Shown here: piece by piece, positions 12,880-25,200 of the stretch
Layout: every line of letters begins with the position of its first letter
Numbering within the stretch: the first letter of the stretch is position 1
Source: Climacium dendroides
Taxonomy: Eukaryota > Streptophyta > Bryopsida > Hypnales > Climaciaceae
Direction of reading: 5' to 3'
Assembly: GCA_950106755.1 (NCBI GenBank)
Contig: OX467082.1
Span: 4,898,001-4,962,000, forward strand
DNA length: 64,000 nt
The notes under the pieces: generated by a model
The model's input: only the letters and a program-made list of their open reading frames with translations
What the model was told of the DNA's origin: nothing
Databases searched by the model: none
Translations under genes and position numbers: made by a program

Positions 12880-14331
12880 ATGAATAAAAAAGGATTTTTC
12901 ATCTAGACCCATTCTTGATTTCATAAACTCACCTATTATGGTTACCTTTGGCACTTTTCCCTAAGCCAAAAAAGAAGAGAGATGAATGAATGAGAAGGTA
13001 CAATCAGAGAATCTTTCTCAATAACCAGTGCATTCAATTGCTATCTACAATAGGTCAACCTACGCAACCATCATGGGTTCTTCTACCTTAGCTAGTACCT
13101 CAAACTTCCTCACAGTAACTTTTTCTTGATTCAAAGCTATTTTATGATTTTAATCACAAAAGAAGAAGGCAACGCAGGGCTGATGCAAGCCGCCACATGC
13201 AAAAGGGTGATGGTGCATGCATTGGGTCCAGGAGGAAATTATTGTGCCGAATCCGAAGTCTAGGGCTAACTCAGGAAGTTCCGTGGGAAGCATCTCGCCC
13301 TCGTCACGGGCCCGGCCTCCTCACGACAAGCACTCGCTCATGGAAAGAAGATTTCGTTTTCGCCCTGCTGCTTCTCCATCTTCCAGTTGACGACCCGGTG
13401 AGGACGATCGTCGCATGAAGCGCGACACTTATTTCAAAACTCGGTACTTCTCGGGTAAGTATGTGGGTCTCTCGCACAGCTGCTTGACGGTTTTCTGGAG
13501 CTTCATTTCAGTTGTGGACTATTTTCGCGCTTAATTGCAATTGGAAGATCCTTCCTCTTGTCGTAAATTGATGAAAGCGTGAGTTGATATGCAAGCATGG
13601 CATTATCGCTTCATCACGGAATTGTTGCTCTACAGTTTTGAATTCAGGAACAACTCGAACGCTTTTTCACGTTTTTCAATCTTTGTGTGTGTACTTGCAG
13701 CATACGAACGGATTTTAAAGAGTAGAATCGAGAAAAAAAAGGCAGGTTAAGGTAGTCGAGAAATTGTGAGAACGGAACGCTCTGTTTTCTTGTAATTAAG
13801 CATTATTGTGACCCCAATTGTAATTTTGTCATCCCTTCGAAATTGTGGAGCATTCGTTGAGATTTTGTAACTAGACCGCGCCACGACAGTGAAATTTTTT
13901 GAGGTCAAACAGTGCGTGAGCGGACCGATTGACTTTAATTCGCACAATCGGTTGTTGATTTGTTTTTTCTTTCGGTTCGTTATTCCGATCCAGTGCTTTG
14001 AATGAGTTTAGTCGTAACAGATGCTTGCCCCACACTCAGAAGCTGAACAGTAGTGTCACTTTACTTTTAATTTCTGCTCTAATATAGCTCAGATGTTTTG
14101 TCATCCTGAGGAATTGATCGCGTAATGTGGAGATTGATCGCCATTTAGTTTTCCTCTATTTCATGGACTGAGCGTTACGTTGCCATTTCGGAATGCTGAT
14201 TTCAGAACGGAGTTGCTGAAGAAGGAAGCAACAACTCGGATTCTTGCCTTGCCTTATTTGAAATCTGTGACAGAGAACGTGGAGGTAATCGGTTACAGTA
14301 TTGAATCCAATTAAGTTACTCGCAGGCGAAC
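12880..14331 (+). promoter_or_regulatory. Upstream region and probable 5' UTR exons of the Ohr gene
   Basis: GC rises from about 13150. A strong donor (CTCGG|GTAAGTATG) lies near 13453. A probable internal 5' UTR exon runs about 14206-14283, between acceptor TTTCAG|AACGG and donor GTGGAG|GTAATC. A further acceptor (ACTCGCAG) lies just before the ATG at 14332. These are splice-consensus inferences for a spliced leader of the downstream gene. Short open frames here look accidental. Confidence 0.4.
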
Positions 14332-15159
14332 ATGATGCTTCGACACACCTTGCGCCGATCGTCCTTGTTATTGTCTGCTCCCAACCGTGAGTATGCCACT
14401 AAAACACTCTTCACAGCACAAGCGTTTGTGAAAGGTGGTCGAGCAGATGGAGAGGTCTCTTCCGAGGACGGAAACCTGAAGCTGACGCTTGGCCTTCCAA
14501 AGGCCATGGGAGGACCTGGCAAGCACACCAACCCCGAACAGTTGTTCGGAGCTGGTTACGCAGGTACCCATTCTTGATTTGCAAAACACAAAGTGCTCAT
14601 TTTGCTATATAAAGTAGAGTATAAAGTTCACATCCCTGTGAAGAATTTGAACATATGTAGAAATTTGATTTTGGGGAGATTTATAGAGCGTTGGAACGAT
14701 ATTTGGGTACGAGAACCAAATCTGCTTAGACCAAATTCTTATTACTGCAGGAATTCCATGAGCCCAATAGTTTAGGAGACCCGATCTGATCCCTTACGGT
14801 TTTAGTATCCTCTACCTTGCAACATAATTACTGACGATGATTGTAAGTTTCTTTTATAACGTGTGTGATCATGATACCCTTTGATAACCATAAGATTATA
14901 TGTTGCAGCTTGCTTCCAGGGCGCCATTGGCTTGGCTGCCAAAAACAGCAAGGTGTCTGTGAAGGGCAGCGCTATCAACAGCCATGTCTCTCTGCAGCAA
15001 GACGACCAGGGCAAAATGAGTATCAGGGTGGAGTTCGATATCAAATTGGAGGGGGTGGACAAGGCGACCGCTGAGAAGGTGATCGAGGACGCCCATCAGA
15101 TATGCCCTTACAGCAATGCCACGAGAGGGAACATTGATTTTAAATGGAATGTTTTGTGA
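14332..15159 (+). CDS. Organic hydroperoxide reductase (Ohr/OsmC family), probably organelle-targeted
   Basis: Thiol peroxidase of the Ohr branch of the Ohr/OsmC fold, reducing organic hydroperoxides; bacterial enzymes are recycled through lipoylated proteins. Exons 14332-14563 and 14909-15159 (TGA) join in phase 1 across a 345-bp intron and give 160 residues. The Ohr signatures are intact: Arg37 in KGGRADGEV, Glu69 in NPEQLF, peroxidatic Cys79 in AACFQGAIG and resolving Cys143 in ICPYSNATRGN. The mature part starts near residue 24 (KTLFTAQAFV), where bacterial proteins begin. The extra N-terminus (MMLRHTLRRSSLLLSAPNRE) is rich in Arg, Ser and Leu with no acid before residue 20, which suits a mitochondrial presequence. 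The family is mainly bacterial and fungal, so this is a candidate for ancient lateral or endosymbiotic transfer; the intron and presequence argue against contamination. Confidence 0.9.
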
Positions 15160-16040
15160 TCACATTTGCAGGAAACTAAATGTGAGAATAGTATGCTCAC
15201 TCCAAGTTTGTGGCCATCGTGCTTCTCATATTGCACGGGCTGGATGGTGCTGTTGTCTATGAATTAAGCTCGAGGATTAAAGATGAACCATGTTTATGTC
15301 CAGTCATCCGGCTGTTTGTAAGAATGTCCCTGCGGGAGAGAGGTTAGGGACCGAATGGGACCTGAACAAATCTGTGAGGAAATTCCGCGAGAAGCGTAAC
15401 AGTTTATGAATCTGAGTATGAACAAAATCATGGTCTCTTGCGTCCTGAAGATTGCCATGAATTGAACCTTTATGGGTGGCAATGCATTCCTGACTTCAAA
15501 CCCCCCATTCCGGCAATGTAGGCTGTTCTCTTTCCATGCTCTTCTCTTTCCGTGTAGGAAGAGATGAGCAGTGATAAATTATGGCACAGTTCTTGATGCA
15601 GTGTGGCGTCAGATGATTGGCTACAAGACTCTTGATATTGCAACCAACCTTGGGTGGATTTTGCTACTAGTCCTTGGTCGGAAGGTCTATATGACAAATA
15701 TGGATCGAATATAATTTGTAGTTAAGAAATTCATAGTAATCATGTTTTGAGAAACAAAAATCTGAAAAATTATGGAAACCTTTCAAACTCTATTTTTGTA
15801 CATAGGAAAATTTCCCCACTCAAGAAATAAACCTCGTAGATATGTGTATTTGTTTGAGTGGTTAGAAATGGGTTGCCTCTATCAATCTTGAGATAGATAC
15901 ATATTTGCTTGTAGGGACTTCACCTTAGAAATCAAATAAAAGATGTGTACATGTAGGGACTTTGTCTTAGAACTTAGATAAAAGATGTGTAGAGTGATGG
16001 TACATGATTTTTTTGGTAGGTGTTAAATACAATTTAGAAC
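15160..16040. other. 3' flank of the Ohr gene and spacer
   Basis: The first few hundred bases are of moderate GC and probably hold the Ohr 3' UTR. From about 15700 the sequence is AT-rich. A phrase of the type TAGAACTTAGATAAAAGATG recurs near 15925-15990 and 16035-16060, running into the 120-bp tandem repeat. No coding frame is convincing. Confidence 0.45.
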
Positions 16041-16055
16041 TTAGATAAAAGATGT

Positions 16056-16420
16056 GTACGGTAGGTGTTAAATACAATTTATAACTCTTTAACATTGTAA
16101 GTTGATAGTTGATACGTAAGTTTGAATTTTTCAATTTTGTAGATTCTTGGATACTATCTTGATGGTACATGATTTTTTTGGTAGGTGTTAAATACAATTT
16201 ATAACTCTTTAACATTGTAAGTTGATAGTTGATACGTAAGTTTGAATTTTTCAATTTTGTAGATTCTTGGATACTATCTTGATGGTACATGATTTTTTTG
16301 GTAGGTGTTAAATACAATTTATAACTCTCTAACAATGTAAGTTGATAGTTGATATGTAAGTTTGAATTTTTCAATTTTGTAGATTCTTGGATATTATCTA
16401 ACAACGAGATCTTTTACATT
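16056..16420. repeat. 120-bp tandem repeat, about three copies
   Basis: The text starting ATAACTCTTTAACATTGTAA recurs at 16081, 16201 and 16321 (the last with minor changes), an exact 120-bp period. The unit contains GATGGTACATGATTTTTTTG and TAGATTCTTGGATACTATCT. The open frame seen through it on the minus strand follows from the period being a multiple of three. Confidence 0.9.
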
Positions 16421-16651
16421 GCAAGGAGATATGGACAATTATACAACATTGCCAAAATGAATTCAAAGAATACTTTCACTTACTTCAAAAGTCATTCATT
16501 ATTTGCATCTATATTTGTGAAGATAATATACATATATAGGTGGTAGTAAAACAAACCATGTGGGATATGTAAATTAGAATAAGTAGGAATTCAATCACTC
16601 AAAATTAAATTAAAAGTAAGAATTGTGTTCAAAGGAGATTTTTAGAATTAA

Positions 16652-17322
16652 CTAGCGTTTGACGCTTGCTTTGCTACGCATTAACTATATTACTTTCATC
16701 AATTTCTCATATGATAGAATATAGATTAATAAAGTGTGTATAATTTTTAAATGAAAATATTGACATCTTTATACAATATTCTTTGGAAATACATATATTG
16801 TGCAATAGAAAGTAATTAAAGAAAATCTTTATATCATAATTTTCACAAAAAAATCTTTGCAAACATGAAAACATTGCAAGAATACCACCACTTAATATAT
16901 TTCTTTACTTACAAACAATGGCAACCGAATTTGAAGAATTGAAATGCAAATTTATCAAATTGCAAAGACTTTGTAAATACTTTGTTGTAGAATCCAAAAT
17001 TGCTTCAATCTAACAAAGCTTCAAATCATTTGGTAGTAAGAAAAGAACATTAAAATTGAAAACATTCAAAGCTTAAAAAATCATAGAATTGTGGAAGTAA
17101 AATGAAGCATAAAGCCAAGAAATATGCAACCTTCATAATTTTATTATACCTTTGTAATATCACATTTTAACACTGAGTGATATTACAAAGGTGAAATGGC
17201 CATTGGAACTCTTTAATACCACATTGTGTATAAATATGGTATTACAGAGGGATTGTACCTTTGTAATATCACACAGTGTAAAATGTGATATTACGGAAGC
17301 CCTTGTGATTTTATTAGTATGA
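16652..17322 (-). mobile_element. Helitron-like non-autonomous element, diverged copy 4
   Basis: On the minus strand the 5' end is TCATACTAATAAAATCAC, preceded by A, and the 3' end is GTCAAACGCTAG followed by T. Length is 671 bp. The 3' 100 bp and parts of the interior match copies 1-3. The 5' part is different and lacks the inverted subterminal sequence, carrying instead repeated TGATATTAC-like words. This is an older or separately deleted family member. Confidence 0.6.
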
Positions 17323-17335
17323 TGAATGATTTCAC

Positions 17336-17623
17336 CATAGTAGAATAGTTTTTTCCAAAGAATTTTAATTTAAGAAAAGTTGAGAAATCAAGTAAACATT
17401 CATCTCCAAAAATCTTTTTGATATTTTGAGCCTCCAATCAAAAGTTATGGACAAATTTCAAAGAGGGATTGGAAGGGACATTTTTTTTTATATCTTTCCT
17501 AAATTTTGTACATAACTATTGTTTGGAGGCTCAAATTTATAAAAGGATTTTTTGGAGATGAAATTTAAATGGATTAGTCAATTTTCCTTAATTCAAAGTT
17601 TAAAAAAAATCTATTCTACTATG
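17336..17623. mobile_element. Foldback element (long imperfect inverted repeat)
   Basis: The left arm begins CATAGTAGAATAG (17336) and the right arm ends with its complement (CTATTCTACTATG, ending 17623). The arms stay alignable for about 130 bp each, including the shared words CATCTCCAAAAA and GAGCCTCCAA, so nearly the whole 288-bp element could fold into one hairpin. No coding capacity. Clear target-site duplications were not found. Confidence 0.65.
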
Positions 17624-18146
17624 CCTAAATGAGGTTTGAAATGCTAATTCATACATAATTCTTATGTTTTGACAATTAGTAGTCAAGCTCTCATCTTCAC
17701 ATTATCCCATACCCTTTGAGGATTCATGATGGAAAATGAAATTCATTATAAAAATGATGAATCCACCCTTAATTCCCACTCATATCGATGATGCATTTTC
17801 TTCATTTTGCCATCAATTTTTTGAAGTTGGTTGATGTTCAAATGACATAGGTATTGAAGCTTACTTTATTCTCCATAATGTGTTGATGAATCTTATGGAT
17901 GAGGACTTTGGAGAAGAAAAGGTACTAGTCTTTGAAGGCCATTGAATGTTATGCCCACATCTGAACGACTGAGAACTTAAGATGACCCTAATTTTGACAA
18001 ACCAATGCCAAACCAACTCAAAATTAGTGTTTTTACAAAACCTGCACCTTTCCATCTTTGCCAGAGGTATTAAGATTTTGTAACCCCTATTACCAAACGC
18101 CAAGTGTGCACATACCTTAATAAATGTAAGATGTTATTAAAAAGAA
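17624..18146. other. Spacer and 3' flank of the TPR gene
   Basis: AT-rich sequence with no recognisable gene. The segment nearest 18146 probably contains the 3' UTR of the minus-strand TPR gene. A short minus-strand frame at 17861-18103 has no family resemblance. Confidence 0.4.
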
Positions 18147-20811
18147 TCAGTTTTGGAAAACGGAAACACCGACTAAAGTAAGCCATATTGTTAGCGCCAC
18201 CCAAAAATACGGACTCTTTTCCCAACGGGGAGGCTTCCACACCAACCAATCTTCTAGGTAATCTCTACTTTGCGCTGATTTTTTCAAAGGCTTCCTTCTT
18301 TTCTCTTTCACCATCTGGCTCCATGTCTTAGCTTTCCTGCAAGCAGAGGAATTATAATCTGTCAGCCTTCTAGTGAATCTTGGATAGACAACGAACAAGT
18401 TAAATAGGTAACGAACATGCCCCTGATGAGCCTTACTGACTTGTCCCACATGAAAAGCTCGCAAATATTAAAGCACTGAATATTACCGATCCAGGTGTTT
18501 TTTTGGAAGCTATATAAGTGCAAATTCCATGGAACGTAATGTAATAAACTGAATTCTCGTATCAAATGTTTACCTATCATAGTCCTTTTCAATTAGTGGT
18601 ATTTTGACCATTTCATCTCTTGAGATTTTGAGTTTGGGAGCCTCTAAAATGTATCGTAAATCAGCAGCCTGCTTCCGAAGAATCTTGTTAGGATGAGAGC
18701 CTTCTAGACGCTTGTACAGAGCAATACAATCCGCATGTCGACCAACTGCATCATATGCCATAGCCAGCCAAATCTGGATCTGATTATCTCCATCAAAGAC
18801 ACACAAGTATACAGTGTCATGAAAATGCGTTTCCCCACCATCTACGACATAGAAAGTAAGAAATTTTAGCTGTACTAAAGCTGACATATTATGATCTTGG
18901 GGAAGACCGTCTCTACATGAGACGTGTGGACACACTTCTAATTCTAGTAGAGCATGACCAACAACAAGTAATCACTTCATGTTTCTTGAAGTACGATAGT
19001 ACTTTACGAGTAACCATACTGCTCGCAAGACTCTACGATCAACAGCTTGATAGAACCGATTCATGCACAAAAGAACGTCAATTCTACTGTTCTGCAGCCT
19101 AACCTTGAAGGAAATGAATGCATCTTCCTGAATAAGTTCTGACCTAAATCATCATATTACTGGGCGGCATTATTCTCTGTCCTAATCTTACCTCCCCACC
19201 AAGATTGGAAGCAGCTGGGACTCTGGTAAGAGCAGCTTCCAGCATTTCTACACTCTTGTCATATACACCACGCCCATAAGCTCGCTGGCTCATCTGAAAT
19301 AAAAACTCTGCTTCTTTCTTGATCCTAGCTTCTTCCATCGCTTGCTATTCCAGAGACAGAGAATGGGCTTATATCAAATTCCCAGTTCGATAGGCAATAG
19401 CAATGAGCTTTGCCAAACTCCAACTATATTGATTGATGCAGATCATGCAGTGGCAACGTCTTTGATCAGAGTAGCTGCACTACGGCAGGCTTATTCACTA
19501 ATACATGCTTGCAAAAAGATTTCTTCTCTTCCAGTGGAAAATTAGTATGTGATTAGAAAAATTTATTCAATATTTACTTAAGAACACTGCGTTTCGAGCA
19601 CTCACTCGTGTCAACTCCTCCAGCCTTCTTCTAGATTGCTCCTCCGCAAGCCGTTCCTCCTCTGACATGAGGGGTTTTACTTCATTGCCCAGCTCTGATG
19701 AGTCAGGTGGTCTTTCTGCCTGTGCGACAATTCTTTCTGTAAGACCTCCGTCTTCACTGACCTCAAGCAAAGTAGACAAACGGTTTATGGATTGCCCCGA
19801 ACTTGTATTAATGATCTCGCAACTTTCAACACAGAAGGTCAGGGCACTCCAATCTCCGCCTATGCATCTAGGCCATTGGAAAGGTCACTCTACATTTGGA
19901 GAGAGAAAGTATCTTCAAGCAGGAGCTTGCACGTCATTCTCCATGTAGCGGACATTGACTTCAAGATAAAATTAAGAGAAAGAGTCCATGGATGGAAAAG
20001 TAATGTAGTTTAGGAAGAAATTGCTGCACTGCCCTTCCGAATCATGTTAGTAAGAAAGTTACGTACCTTATCAAGCTTTTCCTCTCCATTGTCGGAGACT
20101 TGATTTGTAGACGATGAGGACGAGAGTAACGGTCCATAACCAGGTTCACGCTCCTCTAAAAAAATACATGCTCTCAACTTCCTTGCAGGAGCACCACAAG
20201 CACTGACCATGAGTTAGAAAGGCACAGGGCTAACGATTATAAAAGAGAAAAGACAAGGCCAGGGCTGACGTGAATATAATTCTCCCATTTGCTGTAAACA
20301 GATGAGCGATTCATGGATCAATGCGGCAGATAAGAAGAAAAACTAGAGGTTCTATCAATTTTAGGATCAATATACTCACGAAAGTGTTTGCATTTCTTAA
20401 CGTGGATCCATCAAATTGAATGATAGTAACAGTAAAGAGCATTCGACTCACAGATTCTTGTCATCAAGAAATCCCCTAAACACCAGAGAACTACTCCTAT
20501 AGCCGTGGATTTGAATTCCAATCCTTGTCACACTCTTACTTTACAAATTATATAACTATCACCAAAATTGCACACTGAGCAATTCGTCAAAGGCGACTCA
20601 TCCAAAATTCCATCCGAAACTGAGCAATCCAAGCAACAAAAATGCAACGAAACGAACGTACCAGTGACTTGTTCCTGGAGCGCAGCCCAAGCTGCCGCTC
20701 GAACCGCACGGAGCGCTTCTCCTCCGCAGCTCGGCCGGAACAGGCTCGCGAATCCGCAACGAAAGCACCAGTGAAGGGCGTAGGCAGGGAGAGCAGACCG
20801 GAAGGCGCCAT
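18147..20811 (-). CDS. Chloroplast TPR-like protein with C-terminal membrane anchor
   Basis: Six exons join in phase: 20811-20662, 20153-20067, 19815-19606, 19344-19192, 18779-18574 and 18336-18147, giving 331 residues. The first exon (MAPSGLLSLPTPFTGAF, then Ser/Arg-rich) resembles a plastid transit peptide. A charged helix (MSEEERLAEEQSRRRLEELT) leads into a TPR-like region (AYGRGVYDKSVEMLEAAL; IWLAMAYDAVGRHADCIALY; conserved PKLKISRDEMVKIPL). The C-terminus has one hydrophobic segment (SPYFWVALTIWLTLVGVSVF) that would anchor it in a membrane. I recall a plant chloroplast family with this layout (possibly Arabidopsis At1g78915) but cannot confirm the name; the biochemical role is unknown to me. 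The acceptors of exons 2 (AGAG|GAGCGT) and 3 (TTGCGAG|ATCATT) are the least certain joins. Confidence 0.75.
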
Positions 20812-20976
20812 AGCCGACCCCCGTCCAGCTTTGTCTTCTACTTTCTTGGTCTTCTGTGGCTGCACTTCGTTTTGCAAACAACGCACACAACTCCCTTACC
20901 AAACCTTGACACCTTTTTCCCGCTTCAGATGATTGGACCTCCTGCTTCGGACCCCGATGCAGACCCGACTTAATCC

Positions 20977-21090
20977 CACGTGGCCTATCATGCGTCCATC
21001 TGGCTCCCCACGTGGACCCCTTTTTACACTGCCCAGTCTGATTTGAGTTGGAAGTTGGGATTGGCTCAGACCCAGAAATAATCTCACGTG
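20977..21090. promoter_or_regulatory. Three G-box (CACGTG) motifs upstream of the TPR gene
   Basis: Palindromic CACGTG cores occur at 20977-20982, 21009-21014 and 21085-21090, about 170-280 bp upstream of the ATG at 20811. The motif GTCCATCTGGCT is also duplicated (near 20994 and 21103), each time followed by a CGTGG. G-boxes bind bZIP and bHLH factors and are common in promoters of light- or ABA-responsive plant genes. That would fit a plastid protein, but regulation here is inference. Confidence 0.55.
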
Positions 21091-21944
21091 ACGCATTTGT
21101 GTCCATCTGGCTTCCAGCGTGGCCATTTTTTCACACAACGCTGACAAGAGGGGAAAAAAGGTGTAAGGCCACATTTTCTTGCATGGTCTTTGCCTTAAAA
21201 AAAAATTAAAAAATTAAAAAATGAGGCCTAGCAATGCAAATTAATTAATTATTTTTTAAAACAAAAAATATTACATTTTTGAGGTACTACATCATATTGC
21301 AATTTTTCTATTAATTAATATTCGTTGTGGAGTGGCATTTGTGATCTTAGTTTTACTCTAAATTGTTTTTATTGCCAAGAGGTTGAAGTTGGAATATGTA
21401 ATCAAGTATAGGTCTCAAATGTCTTGGTGTGCAACAATAGTTAGACAAATTTCCTTCACAATACAATATTTGTAAAGAGATTGATATGCAAATACGCAAG
21501 ATATAGTCCTAATGGATATATAAAAGTTTAGATCCAAATAATAAATTTTTATCGAAACCAGGTCCTACTAGTTTTACCTTGAGTTTCTCATATAGTGTGG
21601 AAAAAGTTTTTGATATTACATTTGATGGATTGACACTTGACTACAATTGCACTTCAAAACTTACTGTCTCATTGCTACTTCAAAATTGCTTCAATCACTA
21701 ATTGTGAGGTGTAAATCCATAGAGAAATATATATCATGATTCTTTCCAATTTTTATGAAAATATAATCAAAGATATAATCAATTAGAAGATTGGAAGGAT
21801 ATTGGTGTAATGACCATATAAGAGATGCAATATCATATTGGTGTCTTTAAGAATGTTGAAAGAGACTCATGTTCATGAACATTTACAAAGACAAGGGAAG
21901 CAATGAGTTAGCTAGATCCAAGGAATGAAATTGAAGTTCCAAAC

Positions 21945-22260
21945 TGATTGATCAAGAAAACACATTAACCAATGATTCTAATTGGTCATAATCTAAAAGA
22001 AATTTAGGGCTAGGACTAGGATGTAGGGTTTAAAAAACTAATTGATAAAGAGCACATATTGACCAACAATATTGGTAGTCACTATTTACAAGACAATCTA
22101 GGATTTAGGGTTTAGAAATTGATTGATCAAGAGCAAACATCAACTAGCAACTCTACAATCACAACTTACAAGTTCGTTTAGGATTTAGGAATTAATTGAA
22201 TAAGAATGCATATCAATTGACAATTCCAATAGTCATAAATTACAAGGTTTTGGGGTTGAG
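21945..22260. repeat. Degenerate ~100-bp tandem repeat
   Basis: Roughly four units share the order ATTGAT(C/A)AAGA, then ACCAAC/ACTAGCA-like, then TTAGGATTTAGGGTTTA. Units are diverged and vary in length, so borders are approximate. Confidence 0.5.
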
Positions 22261-25200
22261 GGTAAACTATCGAAGAGTAATTTGGTAGAATTAGCTTGGC
22301 AAATCGAATAATTCTGTCTTTGAGAAAATTAATGACTTACAAACATCAATAGATTTGATGCTAATTGAGTACTAATGATAGCATTTTGACCATAAATCAC
22401 ATTGAATATATAATAAACTAGCTTATTCCACTTTTATCAATAAGATAGTTTTTTTTAAAAGTAACTACTAACAGAGAGGTACATTTGCTTTCTTCAGTCT
22501 ACCTATAGTGTGCATTTCAAGAGGAGGTCACTTTTAATGACCATTGCATTTCAACTTCAAAAATTGTGATTGATTCCATAAAGGTCCAAAAAAATGAAAT
22601 GTCTTGGGTTAGATGCCAATTCCATTTTTCTTCCTACAAAATATAATGGAAATTGTTTCAAGGAGTTTAGATATTCCCTCTACTACAATCGACTTTTAAA
22701 TGATAGCTTTAACAGTAGACTACCTTACATGAAAAGTTTTGGAATTCAGTGTACGGCAAGTAGCAAAAGTTTTGGATTTTAGTGTATGGCAAGTAGCAAG
22801 CCCACGTCACTATGTTGTCACTTAATGATTTGACTTGACATTCAAATACCACAAGATGTAGTACTACATGCAATATAGTAGGGTCCAATAAATGTACAAA
22901 TTGACTATTACACAATTTACAGAATTTTGCATAGTGTAAAATACAATTCGAATTTTTTTGTCATGCATAATTATCATTTCATTCTTATACAATCTCTATT
23001 AAGCATACCAAATCTCAATTTGAAAAAAACAACTCCATATTTGGTGAATTTTTTTATTTAACTTTCATGGTCATACATGATCATTGATTGAAAAGCATTA
23101 ATGATGAATTTTTAAATATAGCTACATACAAATGTAGAAAACATTCATATGCACATCTACCATGTTAGAATCCATATCATTATGTAACAAAAATTTACAC
23201 TATAGAGAGATCCAGGTTGGATGTCAAATGCCCAAAATTTGCAAAATAGATATTTATGTATTATAATTAGATTTTTCTAATCAAACCCCACATTACAACT
23301 TGAACATGACAATACAATCAATTAGCCAAAATCTAGTTATATACAATTCAAAAACATCTATTTACAAAATTTGGCACGCAATACCCTACATTGAACTCTC
23401 AATTGTTTTACTTAATGACATTGATCCTAACATAATAAATGAATATATGAATGTTTTCTACATGTGTGCACAATTGAATTATTAAAATTCAATCCATCAC
23501 CAATATTTTTCAATCGATGATCATGTAAAACTAAGAAAATTAAACAAAAAAATCCACCAAAAATAAATGTTTTGTTTTTTTCAAGATAAAATTTGGTATG
23601 CTTGATTGAGATTCCATAAGAATGCAATGATAATTATGCATGTCAAACATGCCAATTACATTTTACAAAATGAAAAAACATAATATTGGTACAATAAATC
23701 AATTTGTATCTCATTGGGCCCTATTAGATCCTATTTGGCACAAACAACAAAAATGGCCATTCAAGATTGAAAGGCCAACTGCATTAGAGAAAACTAGACC
23801 AATGGAGGACAGGCAATGAAGCAGAATCATCCCATTGATTTGTTGGTCTATTAAAGCAAGTGGTTAATATACTAGAGTGATATGTCTCTTTCACATTTTG
23901 AGTGTACTTTGGACAATCTATGTGGTACATAAAGGATGATATGGAAATGAAAAATGGCAATGAAAAATCATATATTGTTTTCTTGCACACTATTACTTGA
24001 AAGTTCATCAAATGTAGAAATACAAGAATTTTTATTGTTTTATGCTAATGGAAAAAACTAAGCAATGGTTTTTAAATGTAGAAAGCTGTGGTGCCCAATG
24101 AAAATGAAACATACATGTGTTAAATAACAATTATAGCATATTGGGATCAATGTATCAAAGAATTTGAAATGCTATTTTTTGAGCCTTGGAACATGAACTT
24201 GAGAGCCTAAAAGCTTGAGAGTCTAAAAGCTTGTGAGCCTCTAATTTGTGAGGTATTTACATTTTTGTTGGGATGTAGAACCTATGATTGTGGTTTAAAT
24301 TTTTGTATTTATAGTTGGTGAACTTAAAAAAATCTATCAATTACGAATTTTTAATTGAAAAATTTGCCAAGCTATATCATATATGATTAAAAAAATACAA
24401 CACACTATGCACTCAAAATATATGCTCTAATGCCTTTCAATCTATATAGTCGAAATAATATTGCACTTAGACTTATTAATTTCTGTAGATGCCGAAAAAC
24501 ATCTCATATGCCCAATTTGGATAATTTTTCCAAAAGTTATTGGCCTCCAAAGTTTGCAGCTAGTCAACCTTGATTCGCCCAATTCGTCCGATATGACAAC
24601 TGTGCCTCTTGGTGCATGTTTAAAGGCCCAATATTGCTTCAAAATATTCAACTTCAAAACAAGGTTAAAATCTTCATCAATATTTATATTTTTACAAAAC
24701 CAATTGTACGATCTTTAGGTCAACTTGTTTAAGTATTTTGTACCCAAATTTAAAAATGAATATCCCCATGGATTGTAAGTTCAATGTGCCTAAACTTCAA
24801 AATGTAGGCATTTCTAGCCCTTCCAATAGGCAAAGTTTTGTCTTTCAACATTTTTATGAAAAAAAGTGTATATCCTACAACTTGTGCATTTTAGTCAATA
24901 TGTTGGAAAACAAATTGAAAATATCTATTTAAAAATTTAAACAAAAGAACTTTTATATTCATTATTAAAACAATTGTAAAGTGTTACTAAATGAAAGATA
25001 TAACTAATATGCTAATAAATTTTGAAAGAATTATATAATTGTTAATTCCAATGGTGAGAATGTTCTACTAAGCAATTAACATCCATTATTTTTATTTTTA
25101 TTTGAAAATTTTCGATATTGAGAGCAAAAAAGACAACTTCATATGTTTTTTTTTGCCTTCATTGCCCACAAAATAAAACTCCTCATAACTCTTACCTCAT

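Noticed and set aside
15967..16404. Minus-strand 145-codon frame with repeated KLKNSNL units
   Set aside because: It is the translation of the 120-bp tandem repeat, whose period is a multiple of three. AT-rich, with no homologue recognised.
16056..16420. CRISPR-like appearance of regularly spaced repeats
   Set aside because: The 120-bp units are contiguous with no unique spacers, and the context is a plant nuclear genome.
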